Part shown: positions 26,848 through 35,521 of the stretch, piece after piece | Layout: each line of letters begins with the position of its first letter | How positions within the stretch are numbered: the first letter of the stretch is position 1 | Source of the DNA: Streptomyces zinciresistens K42 | GTDB taxonomy: Bacteria; Actinomycetota; Actinomycetes; Streptomycetales; Streptomycetaceae | DNA: 49,189 bases | Assembly: GCF_000225525.1 (NCBI RefSeq) | Contig: NZ_AGBF01000037.1 | Location: forward strand, 1-49,189 | Direction: 5' to 3' | Made by a program: the position numbers and the translations under genes | The notes under the pieces: model-generated | Seen by the model: the letters and a program-made list of their open reading frames with translations, nothing else | Databases searched by the model: none | What the model was told of the DNA's origin: nothing

Positions 26848-27057
26848 ATGTCGGCCCCTACGCAGCTCCCTCCCCGACCGGCGTCCCCGCAGGGCCGTGC
26901 CGACACCCGGCTGCCCTGGTGGGCCCTCGCGCTGCCGACGCTCGCCTTCGTCACGCTCCTGCTGCTGATACTCGACCCCGCCCAGGCGCACGCCGCGGGC
27001 ACCGGGCCCGGGACCGGCCTGCTGTTCGAGCACATCCGGCAGTTGATGGCCCGCTGA
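26848..27057 (+). CDS. Small single-helix membrane protein
   Basis: A 69-residue protein from ATG 26848 (CACGGAGG upstream). It has a Pro-rich N-terminus, one TM helix (LALPTLAFVTLLLLILDPAQ), then AHAAGTGPGTGLLFEHIRQLM. The helix followed by AQAHA resembles a signal/anchor sequence, so the short C-terminus may face outside. No family recognised, though it is G/C3-biased and therefore likely coding. 65 bp before sixA-like gene. Confidence 0.6.
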   Translation: MSAPTQLPPRPASPQGRADTRLPWWALALPTLAFVTLLLLILDPAQAHAAGTGPGTGLLFEHIRQLMAR

Positions 27058-27122
27058 GCACCGGGAACGCCCCGCGTCAACTCCCTGCGCCCCATGGCCT
27101 GTTTCATGCGAAGCTGGATCTC

Positions 27123-27641
27123 ATGAGCGTCGCTGAACCCCGCAGGATTGTTCTCTTCCGGCATGCGAAAGCCGACTGGCCGCAGGTGACGGACCACGAG
27201 CGGCCCCTCGCCGAACGGGGCCGCATGGACGCGGCGGAAGCCGGGCGCAGGCTGGCCGACACCGCCGTCCCCTTCGATCTGGCCCTCTGCTCCACCTCGA
27301 CCCGCACCCGGGAGACATGGAAGCTCGCGGTCCACGAGTTCGAGCACCGGCCGAAAACCGTGTACGAGGAGCGCATCTACGAGGCTTCGCCCGGCGAGCT
27401 GATCGCCGTCCTCAACGAGACGCCCGACGACGCGCGGAACGTCCTGCTGATCGGCCACAACCCGGGCGTCCAGGGCCTCGCCGAGATCCTCTCCGGCACT
27501 ACCGAGGGCGACGCACGGCAGCGGATGAGCCGGCGCGGCTTCCCGGCCGCCGCCTTCGCGGTCCTGTCCTTCGGCGGCACCTGGAAGGCGCTGGAGCCCG
27601 GCACGGCCTCGCTCGTCGACTACTGGGCGCCCTCGGAGTGA
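27123..27641 (+). CDS. Histidine phosphatase family protein, SixA-like
   Basis: A 172-residue protein. The phosphohistidine motif is LFRHAKADWP (RHA instead of the common RHG, as in SixA). TSTRTRETW and GHNPGVQGLAEIL supply the other catalytic Arg and His. SixA removes phosphate from histidine on phosphorelay proteins, but actinobacterial relatives have no proven target. Single gene, convergent with serB over a shared terminator. Confidence 0.88.
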   Translation: MSVAEPRRIVLFRHAKADWPQVTDHERPLAERGRMDAAEAGRRLADTAVPFDLALCSTSTRTRETWKLAVHEFEHRPKTVYEERIYEASPGELIAVLNETPDDARNVLLIGHNPGVQGLAEILSGTTEGDARQRMSRRGFPAAAFAVLSFGGTWKALEPGTASLVDYWAPSE

Positions 27642-27645
27642 CCGG

Positions 27646-27689
27646 CCGCGGCAGGGCCCGGCACCGTCCGACGCCCGGTCCTGCCGCGG
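27646..27689. terminator. Bidirectional terminator between sixA-like gene and serB
   Basis: CCGCGGCAGG (27646-27655) pairs perfectly with CCTGCCGCGG (27680-27689) between two convergent genes. Confidence 0.7.
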
Positions 27690-27713
27690 ACACGGGACAT
27701 GGTGTGCGGCCGG

Positions 27714-28922
27714 TCAGTCCTTGTCGTGGGTGTCGGCCGCCTCGACCTCTTCGCGGGTGACGCCCAGCAGATACAGCACCGTGTCCAGGAACGGCACGTT
27801 CACCGCCGTGTGCGCGGCCTCCCGTACCACCGGCTTCGCGTTGAACGCGACCCCCAGCCCCGCCGCGTTCAGCATGTCCAGGTCGTTGGCGCCGTCACCG
27901 ATCGCCACCGTCTGCGACAGCGGCACCCCGGCCTCGGCGGCGAACCGGCGCAGCAGCCGGGCCTTGCCCGCCCGGTCCACGATCTCGCCGGTGACCCGGC
28001 CCGTCAGCGTGCCGTCCACGATCTCCAGTGTGTTCGCCTGGGCGAAGTCCAGCCCCAGCCGCTCCTTGAGATCATCGGTGACCTGGGTGAACCCACCCGA
28101 GACGACGCCCACTTGGTAGCCGAGCCGCTTCAGCGTGCGGATCAGGGTGCGGGCGCCCGGCGTCAGCCGCACCTCGCTGCGCACCTTCTCCACCACCGAG
28201 GCGTCCAGCCCCGCCAGCAGCGCCACGCGCGCGTGCAGCGACTGCTCGAAGTCCAGCTCACCGCGCATCGCGGCGGCCGTCACCTCGGCCACCTCGTCCT
28301 CGCAGCCGGCGTGGGCCGCGAAGAGTTCGATGACCTCGTCCTGGATGAGCGTGGAGTCCACGTCCATGACGACCAGGCGCTGGGCGCGGCGGTGCAGACC
28401 GGCGCCGACCACCGCGATGTCGACACCGAGTGCCGCCGCGTCGGTCACCAGCGTGGTCCGCAGCGGCTCGGTCTCGGCCCCGGACACCGCGAACTCCACC
28501 GCGGTGACGGGGTACTTGGCGAGGCGGAAGATACGGTCGATGTTCGCGCCGGAGCGGGTGATCCGGGCGGCGACGGCGGCCGTGGCCTCGGCGGTGAGCG
28601 GGTGGCCGAGGACGGTCACCAGCGAGCGCCCGAGGCCGCGCGGCCGGTTGTCGCCTAGCCCGGAGATGATCTCCGCCTGCATCTTCATCGAGTCGGCCCA
28701 GCTGTGGACCGTCGCCCGCAGGTCACCCTCCATGTCGGCCGACGGCTGCGTCACGAGCGCGCACAGCGTTATCCGGCCACGGGTGACGACCTGCTCGATG
28801 TCGACCACGTCGACCGCGTAGGAGGCCAGCGTGTCGAACAGGCCGGCCGTGATGCCCGGCCTGTCCTTCCCGAAGATCTTGACGAGAAGAGTGGGGGCGT
28901 CTGAGGTCTGCGAAGCGCTCAT
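27714..28922 (-). CDS. serB: Phosphoserine phosphatase SerB with N-terminal ACT domains
   Basis: A 402-residue protein. Two ACT-type domains occupy about 1-175 (LLVKIFGKDRPGITAGLFD; VTVLGHPLTAEATAAVAARI). The HAD phosphatase follows: motif I VMDVDSTLIQDEV (nucleophile Asp), motif II VVSGGFTQV, motif IV IGDGANDLDML. It makes L-serine from phosphoserine in the last step of the phosphorylated pathway; the ACT domains probably bind serine or other amino acids. ATG 28922. Its upstream region is an unusual repeat island. Confidence 0.94.
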   Translation of the reverse strand: MSASQTSDAPTLLVKIFGKDRPGITAGLFDTLASYAVDVVDIEQVVTRGRITLCALVTQPSADMEGDLRATVHSWADSMKMQAEIISGLGDNRPRGLGRSLVTVLGHPLTAEATAAVAARITRSGANIDRIFRLAKYPVTAVEFAVSGAETEPLRTTLVTDAAALGVDIAVVGAGLHRRAQRLVVMDVDSTLIQDEVIELFAAHAGCEDEVAEVTAAAMRGELDFEQSLHARVALLAGLDASVVEKVRSEVRLTPGARTLIRTLKRLGYQVGVVSGGFTQVTDDLKERLGLDFAQANTLEIVDGTLTGRVTGEIVDRAGKARLLRRFAAEAGVPLSQTVAIGDGANDLDMLNAAGLGVAFNAKPVVREAAHTAVNVPFLDTVLYLLGVTREEVEAADTHDKD

Positions 28923-28940
28923 GGTGCTCCCACCGTATCC

Positions 28941-29410
28941 GGCACGCCGTGCGCATCGCCCCGGTGGTCCGTCTGGCGGACACCGTGCGGTGGAGGCGGG
29001 GGCCGGTGGCGCGAGGGTGTGTTCCGGCCGGGCTGCCGGTTCGGGGGTGCGTTCGCCGGACGGCCTTGTCGGGTACGCCGTGCGCATCGCTCCCGAGGTC
29101 CCGTCTGGCGGACAGCGGACAGCGGACAGGGGACAGGGGACAGCGGACAGCGGACAGCGGACAGCGGACAGGGGACAGGGGACAGGGGACAGGGGACAGG
29201 GGACAGGGGACAGCGGACAGCGGACAGGGACAGGAACAGGAACAGGGGACCGCGGGCGGTGGGGCCGGGCTGCCGGCGCGGGGGTGTGTTCCGGCCGGGC
29301 GCCCGGTTCGGGGCGTGCGTTCGCCGGGCATCCGTATGCGGCACGTCGCGGGCACAGCCTCCGACGTCCGTCTGGCTGACACCGTGCGGCCGAGGCCGGG
29401 CCGATGGCGC
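28941..29410. repeat. Three imperfect copies of a degenerate intergenic module
   Basis: The 592 bp between serB and the streptophobe gene contain no gene. A module with ACGCCGTGCGCATCG, then GTCCGTCTGGCGGACA, then CGGCCGGGCTGCCGGTTCGG and GCGTTCGCCGG begins at about 28941, again at 29071 and, more diverged, at about 29338. In the second copy the heptamer array at 29110 is inserted directly after the GTCTGGC element. Confidence 0.75.
29110..29228. repeat. Tandem heptamer array, 17 copies of GGACAG(C/G)
   Basis: Seventeen exact consecutive 7-bp units. Only the seventh base varies, in runs: 2 C, 2 G, 4 C, 6 G, 2 C, 1 G. It is followed by decayed units (GACAGGAACAGGAACAGG). The 7-bp period rules out a conserved reading frame. 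Confidence 0.95.
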
Positions 29411-29514
29411 GGAGGGTACGGTCCGGCTGCGCCGCCCGACCTGGCGCGTGTCCGCTCGGCCGCGCCTGTCCGCTCGGCCGCGCCGGTCCGTGCTGCCGGG
29501 CCGGTCCGGGTGGC

Positions 29515-31869
29515 CTACGGACGCCGTTTCGGATTCCGGGGCGGTACGGGGGGCGGAGGCGGTGGTACGTCCCCCGACGCTCGCCCCGATCCTCGCGCCG
29601 GTCCGTCGCCGCCGCGCCGGGGAACCCCCGGGGGCGGTGCGGCCGGCCGCCGGACCGTGGGTGCGCCGTGGACGTCGCCGTCACCGCAGGGCGGGGGCTC
29701 ACCGGGCGGCGGCTCACCCGTGGGCGAGCGCTCCGCCGACGGCGGACCGCTGGCCCACGCGGCGTCGCCCCCGGGTGGCCGCGCCCCACCGGACGCTCGG
29801 GCCCCTCCGGCCCGGTCCGCCCCCTGCGGTGACCCCGGGTCCGCGGACCCCGCCGAAGGCCGGGCATCCCCGCGCGGCTGCTCGGGCAGGCGCAGGTACG
29901 GGTTCGTCGCCGGGTTCGGCGGCCGGTAGGGGGCGGTGGGGGTGTACGGCCCGGAGGGGGTGTCGCCCTGCTCGGTTCCGGGGTTCCGGTCCGGTGGTCC
30001 GGGGCGGCGGCCCGGGGCGTCCGGCGTTCCCACGGAGGGGTGGCCGGGCATCGGCCCGCTGCGGTCGGGCCCGCCGGTCGGTCCGCCGAGGGGTCTGCCC
30101 GTAAGGGGTCCGTCGTGGCCTGCCCGCGACCCGGGCCCATCCCTTCCAGACCCTGCGTACCCGGCCGCCCCGCCCTGCCCCGCCCAGCCCCCGACCCCTG
30201 CCGCGCCCACGGGACCCCCGACCCCTGCCGCACCCACGGCACCCGCGGCCCCCGCCGCACCCGCGACCCCACCCCCAGAGCCCCCGCCGCCCCCGTCCCC
30301 GGCCGATGTACTCGCGCCGCCCCCGCCGTCCCGGGCACCTCCCACGCCTCGGCCGCCCCCGCCCCCCGTATTCGACGCCCCGCCGCCGCCCATCGCCCCC
30401 GGCCTGCCGCCCGGCCCCGAGGCCAGGTCTCGCGGCCCGCCGGCCAGGTCTCGCGGCCCGCCGGCCAGGGCGAGCGGGGCCGCGTGTCCTCCCGCCGCCC
30501 CGGTGGCGAGTGCCGCCGACGCGCCCACGGCCCCCGCACCCGCGCCCCAGACGGCCCCGAGGACCAGGGCCATGCCGGGGTTCCCGCGCAGTTCCACCCC
30601 GGCGCCGAACGCGTCGAAGCCGAGCACCGACAGCGAGGCGTCCACGGACAGCCCGGTCAGCAGGGCCAGCAACGGCAGCGCCAGCGCGGTGGCCGCCCCG
30701 AGCCGCAGCGCACACCGTCCGGTGAACCGCAGGACGCCGGCCGGTTCCCGTACGTCCTCGGACGTCCCCACCGGTGTCCGTACGGCCGTCAGCACACCGG
30801 CGAGCAGCATCATCAGGGCCGCCGCGACGCCGAGCAGCCACACCCGGCCGTCCGGTTCGGCCAGCCTGCCCAGCGTCACGGACCGGTCGGCGCCGCCCGC
30901 GAGGAGAGCGCCCAGCGGATCGGGGAGCAGCCCCGCCAGGACCCCGCTCGCCCGGCCGTCGAACGGAACGAGCAGACCGAGGGGGACGCCGAGCCAGACG
31001 CCGTTGGGGGCGCCGAGCAGCGCGGCGCCCGCGACGCGCCCGGGGTCGTCGTCGCCGATCGCCGCGTACCCGGCCGCCGCGAGCCCCGCCGCCACCGCCA
31101 CCAGCAGCACCGCGACGAGGGCCGACACGGCGGGCCGGACGACCCGGTGCACGGCCCGCAGGCCCGTGGGCAGCGGCGAGCGGCGCGCGGCGAGCAGCGC
31201 GATCAGCAGCACACCGCAGGACCAGACCAGGCCGCCGAGCAGGGTCGGCGCGGTCTCCACCGAGAAGCCGACCGCGGCCTTCGCGTCGACGAGGCCGCCG
31301 AGCCGGTCGGGCAGCAGTCCGCCGGCGTCCCCGATCCCGGGGATCTCCAGGCCGCCCCCGCCCCCGCCGGTTCCCGGCAGGCGGTCCAGTCCCAGCGCGC
31401 TCCCGTCGAGGGTGATCACGTCGTGCCCCGCCCAGGCGAGCCCGCCCAGCGTCGCCACGAACAGCACCACCACCGCGCCCGCGCGCGCGAGGAGTTCGGC
31501 AGGCGCGATCACCGCTCCCGCGCGCCGCAGGGAGCGCAGGAAGCACCACGACAGCAGGACGGCACCGGCCAGGCCCACGCCGAGCGGGGTGATGTCGAGG
31601 GCGGTCGCCGCCTGCGCGCCCGTCAGCCCGAACGCGGACACGTCACCGGCGGGCGTGACCGAACCGCCCGCCGCCAGGGCCACCACCGCCGCCGTCATCG
31701 CGCCGAGCGAGCCCGAGGCGTCGGCCGCCAGCAGATGCAGCCCCAGGGCCGCCGTACCCGCCATCGCGATCAGCGCCCAGCTCACGGCGGCGACCGCGGA
31801 CAGCAGGACGTCGCCCCAGGGAAGGCGGGCAGGGCGGCCCGTGGACCCGGCTTGCGCGGACGCGCTCAT
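29515..31869 (-). CDS. Streptophobe family membrane protein with long low-complexity tail
   Basis: A 784-residue protein. Residues about 1-500 hold roughly ten TM helices (for example DVLLSAVAAVSWALIAMAGT; AGAVVVLFVATLGGLAWAGH; VSALVAVLLVAVAAGLAAAG). The remaining 280 residues are disordered, made of Gly-, Ala- and then Pro-rich stretches, ending PPPPPPVPPRNPKRRP. I recognise the Streptomyces-restricted 'streptophobe' family, function unknown. The tail is probably cytoplasmic given its basic end. Divergent from the FHA-ABC gene; the 227 bp between hold promoters only. Confidence 0.85.
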   Translation of the reverse strand: MSASAQAGSTGRPARLPWGDVLLSAVAAVSWALIAMAGTAALGLHLLAADASGSLGAMTAAVVALAAGGSVTPAGDVSAFGLTGAQAATALDITPLGVGLAGAVLLSWCFLRSLRRAGAVIAPAELLARAGAVVVLFVATLGGLAWAGHDVITLDGSALGLDRLPGTGGGGGGLEIPGIGDAGGLLPDRLGGLVDAKAAVGFSVETAPTLLGGLVWSCGVLLIALLAARRSPLPTGLRAVHRVVRPAVSALVAVLLVAVAAGLAAAGYAAIGDDDPGRVAGAALLGAPNGVWLGVPLGLLVPFDGRASGVLAGLLPDPLGALLAGGADRSVTLGRLAEPDGRVWLLGVAAALMMLLAGVLTAVRTPVGTSEDVREPAGVLRFTGRCALRLGAATALALPLLALLTGLSVDASLSVLGFDAFGAGVELRGNPGMALVLGAVWGAGAGAVGASAALATGAAGGHAAPLALAGGPRDLAGGPRDLASGPGGRPGAMGGGGASNTGGGGGRGVGGARDGGGGASTSAGDGGGGGSGGGVAGAAGAAGAVGAAGVGGPVGAAGVGGWAGQGGAAGYAGSGRDGPGSRAGHDGPLTGRPLGGPTGGPDRSGPMPGHPSVGTPDAPGRRPGPPDRNPGTEQGDTPSGPYTPTAPYRPPNPATNPYLRLPEQPRGDARPSAGSADPGSPQGADRAGGARASGGARPPGGDAAWASGPPSAERSPTGEPPPGEPPPCGDGDVHGAPTVRRPAAPPPGVPRRGGDGPARGSGRASGDVPPPPPPVPPRNPKRRP

Positions 31870-32096
31870 GGCAGACCCCCCGATCCGCTGCGCGGCCGCT
31901 CGCCGCGCATGTCCCCCTCGCGTGGATTACCACTCTCCGCACTGTTTTCAACCCCGTCAACGGAACCGTTCGAAGCGCGTCCGCGTGCTCCTCACAAGGC
32001 CCGACTTTCGGTCGGGGGGCGGAGCCTGAAATAGTTCCCGACGATGTTCGACATCCCTAGACTCCCTGTGACCGGGGCTATTCGGGGGACTGATCA

Positions 32097-34625
32097 GTGG
32101 GGCATGGAGTGCCGGAACTCGTACTGGAATTGAACGGACGGACCTGGACGCTGGACCCGTCCAGGCCCTACACCCTGGGCCGCGATCCCCAGGGTGACAT
32201 CGTGCTCGACGACGCCAGGGTCTCCTGGCGGCACGCCACGATCAGCTGGAGCGGCCGCAGTTGGGTCATCGAGGACCACGGCAGCACCAACGGCACGTTC
32301 GTGCGGGGGCATCGGATCCACCACCTGGAGATCGGCCCCGGCTCGGCCGTGCACCTGGGCAACGCGACCGACGGACCGCGCGTGGAACTCTCGGGGAGCA
32401 CGGCCTCCGTGGCCTCGCCGCAGGCCCAGCCGCAGCAGCAGCCGTACGCCGCGCAGGGCGCGCAGGCCGGGTGGGCCCAGCAGGCCCCCGCCCAGCAGGC
32501 CCCGGAGCAGCAGGCGCCGCAGGCCGGCTGGCAGCAGCAGCCCGCGCCCGTGCCGCAGCAGCAGGGCCCCGGTCCCGGCGCGGGGGCGCCGCCGGTCTAC
32601 GGCGACCGCAGCCCCACCACGTTCCACCAGTTCTCGATCGGGCGCGTGATGCGTATCGGCCGCGCCCTGGAGAACGAGCTGGTCGTCTCCGACCTGCAGG
32701 TCTCCCGGCACCACGCCGAGTTCCACTCGACGCCCGACGGCCGGATGGAGATCCGCGACCTCGGCTCCCACAACGGCACCTACGTCAACGGCCAGCCGAT
32801 CGCCAAGGGCGGCTCCCAACTGCTCGGCGCCACCGACATCGTGGGCGTCGGCCACTCCACGTTCCGCATCGTCGGCGACCGCCTGGAAGAGTTCGTCGAC
32901 ACCGGTGAGGTCTCCTTCTCCGCGCGCCATCTGACCGTCACGGTCGACGGCGGCAAGCAGATCCTGAAGGACGTCTCCTTCGGCGTCCCGGAGAAGTCGC
33001 TCGTCGCGGTCATCGGCCCGTCCGGCTCCGGCAAGTCGACGCTGCTCAAGGCCCTCACGGGCTACCGCCCCGCCAACCAGGGCGACGTCCTCTACGACAA
33101 CCGCAACCTCTACAAGCAGTTCGCCGAGCTGCGCCAGCGCATCGGTCTGGTCCCGCAGGACGACATCCTGCACAAGGAGCTGACCGTCAAGAAGGCCCTC
33201 AAGTACGCGGCCAAGCTCCGCTTCCCCGCCGACACCACCGCGGCCGAGCGCGAGTCCCGCATCGACGAGGTGCTGCGCGAGCTGAAGCTGGACATCCACA
33301 AGGAGAAGAAGGTCACCTCCCTCTCCGGCGGCCAGCGCAAGCGCGTCTCGGTGGCCCTGGAACTGCTGACCAAGCCGTCGCTGATCTTCCTGGACGAGCC
33401 CACCTCCGGCCTCGACCCGGGCATGGACCGCGATGTCATGCAGCTGCTGCGCGGCCTCGCCGACGACGGCCGCACCGTCCTCGTCGTCACCCACTCGGTG
33501 GCCGAACTGGCCCTGTGCGACAAGCTCCTGGTGATGGCGCCGGGCGGCGCGGTCGCCTACTTCGGCCCGCCCGAGGAGGCGCTGAACTTCTTCGGCTACG
33601 ACACCTGGGCCGATGTCTTCTCCGCCTTCGAGAACTACCGCGACTACGACTGGGCGGGCCGCTGGAAGGGCTCGCAGCACTACCAGATGTACGCCGCCGA
33701 CATCGACGCGATAGCGCCGCAGTCCGTACAGGTGCCGCCGATGCAGGCGATGAAGCCGCCCAAGCCGCAGAGCTGGATGTCGCAGTTCGTCACGCTGGTG
33801 CGCCGCTACACCGCGGTGATCGTCTCCGACAAGGGCTTCCTGGCCCTGATGGTGATCCTGCCGGGCGTCCTCGGCGCGGTGAGCCTGCTGATCGACTCGG
33901 GCAGGGGCCTGCTGCCCAACCCGCCCAATCCGCAGACGGGCCGGATCATCCCGAACGGCACGGCCACCACCGTCCTGCTGATCCTCGCGGTCGGGGCCTG
34001 CTTCGCCGGCGCCGCCAACTCCGTGCGCGAGCTGATCAAGGAACGGGTCATCTACGAGCGCGAGCGCGCCACGGGCCTGTCGCGCTCCGCCTACCTGATG
34101 TCCAAGGTGTTCGTGCTCGGCGTCATCACCGTGCTCCAGGGCCTCATGGTCGGGGTCATCGGGCTGTCCAGCCGGGAGATCCCGAAGGAGGGCCTGGTCC
34201 TCGGCAACCTCACGCTGCTGGAGCTGTCGCTGCCGATCATGGCGCTGGGCTTCACCTCGATGATGTTCGGCCTGATCATCTCGGCGCTGGTGAAGACCGC
34301 CGAGAAGACGATGCCGCTGCTGGTGATGTTCGCGATCATCCAGGTGGTCTTCACCGGATGCCTGTTCGCCCTCAACGGCTCGATCGGGGCCAACCAGATC
34401 TCGTATCTGATGCCGTCGCGCTGGGCGGTGGGCGCCGCGGGCGCCACGCTGGACTTCAACAAGATCAGCCCGCCGGGCGAGGGCGAGAGCGCCGACCCGC
34501 TCTGGGAGAACACCGTCGGCGCCTGGACGATGGACATGGCCGCCCTGATCGTCCTGGGCGTGGTCTGCGGCATCTTCGTGGCCCGCTTCCTGCGCCGCCA
34601 CGAGCCCGAGGTCATGCGCAAGTAG
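32097..34625 (+). CDS. Double-FHA-domain ABC transporter (ATPase plus ABC2 permease in one chain)
   Basis: An 842-residue protein. FHA1 is at about 5-95 (GRDPQGDIVLDDARVSWRHA; GSTNGTFVRG), then a Gln/Pro/Ala-rich linker (about 105-165), FHA2 at about 170-260 (RVSRHHAEF-like SRHHAEF; GSHNGTYVNG), an ABC ATPase (Walker A GPSGSGKST; signature LSGGQRKRVSV; Walker B LIFLDEPTSGLDPG) and a six-helix ABC2 permease. FHA domains bind phosphothreonine, so Ser/Thr kinase control is likely. GTG 32097 or GTG 32109 may start it; GGGGGA precedes the first. Confidence 0.9.
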   Translation: MGHGVPELVLELNGRTWTLDPSRPYTLGRDPQGDIVLDDARVSWRHATISWSGRSWVIEDHGSTNGTFVRGHRIHHLEIGPGSAVHLGNATDGPRVELSGSTASVASPQAQPQQQPYAAQGAQAGWAQQAPAQQAPEQQAPQAGWQQQPAPVPQQQGPGPGAGAPPVYGDRSPTTFHQFSIGRVMRIGRALENELVVSDLQVSRHHAEFHSTPDGRMEIRDLGSHNGTYVNGQPIAKGGSQLLGATDIVGVGHSTFRIVGDRLEEFVDTGEVSFSARHLTVTVDGGKQILKDVSFGVPEKSLVAVIGPSGSGKSTLLKALTGYRPANQGDVLYDNRNLYKQFAELRQRIGLVPQDDILHKELTVKKALKYAAKLRFPADTTAAERESRIDEVLRELKLDIHKEKKVTSLSGGQRKRVSVALELLTKPSLIFLDEPTSGLDPGMDRDVMQLLRGLADDGRTVLVVTHSVAELALCDKLLVMAPGGAVAYFGPPEEALNFFGYDTWADVFSAFENYRDYDWAGRWKGSQHYQMYAADIDAIAPQSVQVPPMQAMKPPKPQSWMSQFVTLVRRYTAVIVSDKGFLALMVILPGVLGAVSLLIDSGRGLLPNPPNPQTGRIIPNGTATTVLLILAVGACFAGAANSVRELIKERVIYERERATGLSRSAYLMSKVFVLGVITVLQGLMVGVIGLSSREIPKEGLVLGNLTLLELSLPIMALGFTSMMFGLIISALVKTAEKTMPLLVMFAIIQVVFTGCLFALNGSIGANQISYLMPSRWAVGAAGATLDFNKISPPGEGESADPLWENTVGAWTMDMAALIVLGVVCGIFVARFLRRHEPEVMRK

Positions 34626-34654
34626 CCGCTCCGAGCGGCCTCACGCGGTGAGAC

Positions 34655-34687
34655 GAAGCGCGGCACCCCGCCGGGGTGCCGCGCTTC
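34655..34687. terminator. Strong hairpin terminator after FHA-ABC gene
   Basis: GAAGCGCGGCACCCCG and CCGGGGTGCCGCGCTTC pair along 15-16 bp, between two convergent genes; a smaller hairpin (GCCGCT/AGCGGC) lies at about 34625-34639. Confidence 0.85.
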
Positions 34688-34723
34688 AGCGTTCTCACTG
34701 AGACCGAGAGGTCCGCCAGAGGC

Positions 34724-35491
34724 TCAGTACGCGCTGTTGACGTTGTCGATGGAACCGTAACGGTCGGCCGCGTAGTTGGCGGCGGCGGTGAGGTTGGCGA
34801 CCGGGTCGTACTGGCTGCGGACCGTGCCGGCGACGTGGTACGCGTCGAAGGTGGGCTTGATGACCTGCAGCAGGCCGATCGACGGGACGCCGTTGCGGGC
34901 GTTGATGTCCCAGTTGTTGATCGCGTTCGGGTTGCCCGAGGACTCCCGCATGATGTTCTTGTACAGGCCCTTGTAGGTGCCCGGGATGTCGTTCTTCTTC
35001 ATGATGTCGAGGGCCTCGCGGATCCAGCCGTCGAGGTTGTTCGCGTAGGTCTTCGCGGCGACCGGCTTGATCTGGGCGCGCTCGGCGGAGCGGCTCGCGG
35101 CGGCCTTCTTGCGGGCGGCCTCGGCCTTCTTCGCGGCGGCTGCCTTCTTGGCCGCGGCGGCGGACGCGGCCTTCTTCTTCGCGGCTGCCGCGGCTGCCGC
35201 CTTCTTCTTCGCCGCGGCGTCCTGCTGCGCCTTCTTGGCCGCTATCGCCTCGGCCTTGACGTTCTCGGCGGCGAGCTGGTCGGTGACGCTGCCCTTGACG
35301 TCCTTGATCTGCTCGTTGCTGAAGGCCACCTTGCCCGCGGGGGCCTCGGCCGTGGTCGTCGTCTGGGCGTTGCCGGGGACGGCGGAGAGGGCGAGAGTGG
35401 CGGCACCGAGGGTGCCGACACCGGCGATCGCGATCTTCTGACGCTTGTTGATCTTCGGACTGAGACCGCGGTTCTTGATGTTCTTGAGCAT
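34724..35491 (-). CDS. Secreted transglycosylase SLT-domain protein with Lys/Ala coil
   Basis: A 255-residue preprotein. The signal peptide is long with a basic n-region (KNIKNRGLSPKINKRQK) and core IAIAGVGTLGAATLALSAVPGNA. Residues about 85-140 are an almost pure Lys/Ala/Arg segment (blocks of AAAKKK), predicted helical and strongly positive. The SLT domain follows: KNIMRESSGNPNAIN with the catalytic Glu, and PSIGLLQVIKPTFDAY. It probably cleaves or remodels peptidoglycan, the coil binding anionic wall polymers. It has a structured 5' leader. Confidence 0.9.
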   Translation of the reverse strand: MLKNIKNRGLSPKINKRQKIAIAGVGTLGAATLALSAVPGNAQTTTTAEAPAGKVAFSNEQIKDVKGSVTDQLAAENVKAEAIAAKKAQQDAAAKKKAAAAAAAKKKAASAAAAKKAAAAKKAEAARKKAAASRSAERAQIKPVAAKTYANNLDGWIREALDIMKKNDIPGTYKGLYKNIMRESSGNPNAINNWDINARNGVPSIGLLQVIKPTFDAYHVAGTVRSQYDPVANLTAAANYAADRYGSIDNVNSAY

Positions 35492-35521
35492 GGCTGTGGG
35501 ACCTCTTCGAATAGCGCGGAG

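Noticed and set aside
29110..29228. CRISPR array or coding repeat
   Set aside because: Seven-base units without spacers; a 7-bp period cannot encode a regular peptide repeat in one frame.
29515..31549. Plus-strand Pro/Ala-rich ORFs opposite the streptophobe gene
   Set aside because: They are mirror images of the Gly/Pro-coding tail; the minus frame has membrane helices and the expected family N-terminus.
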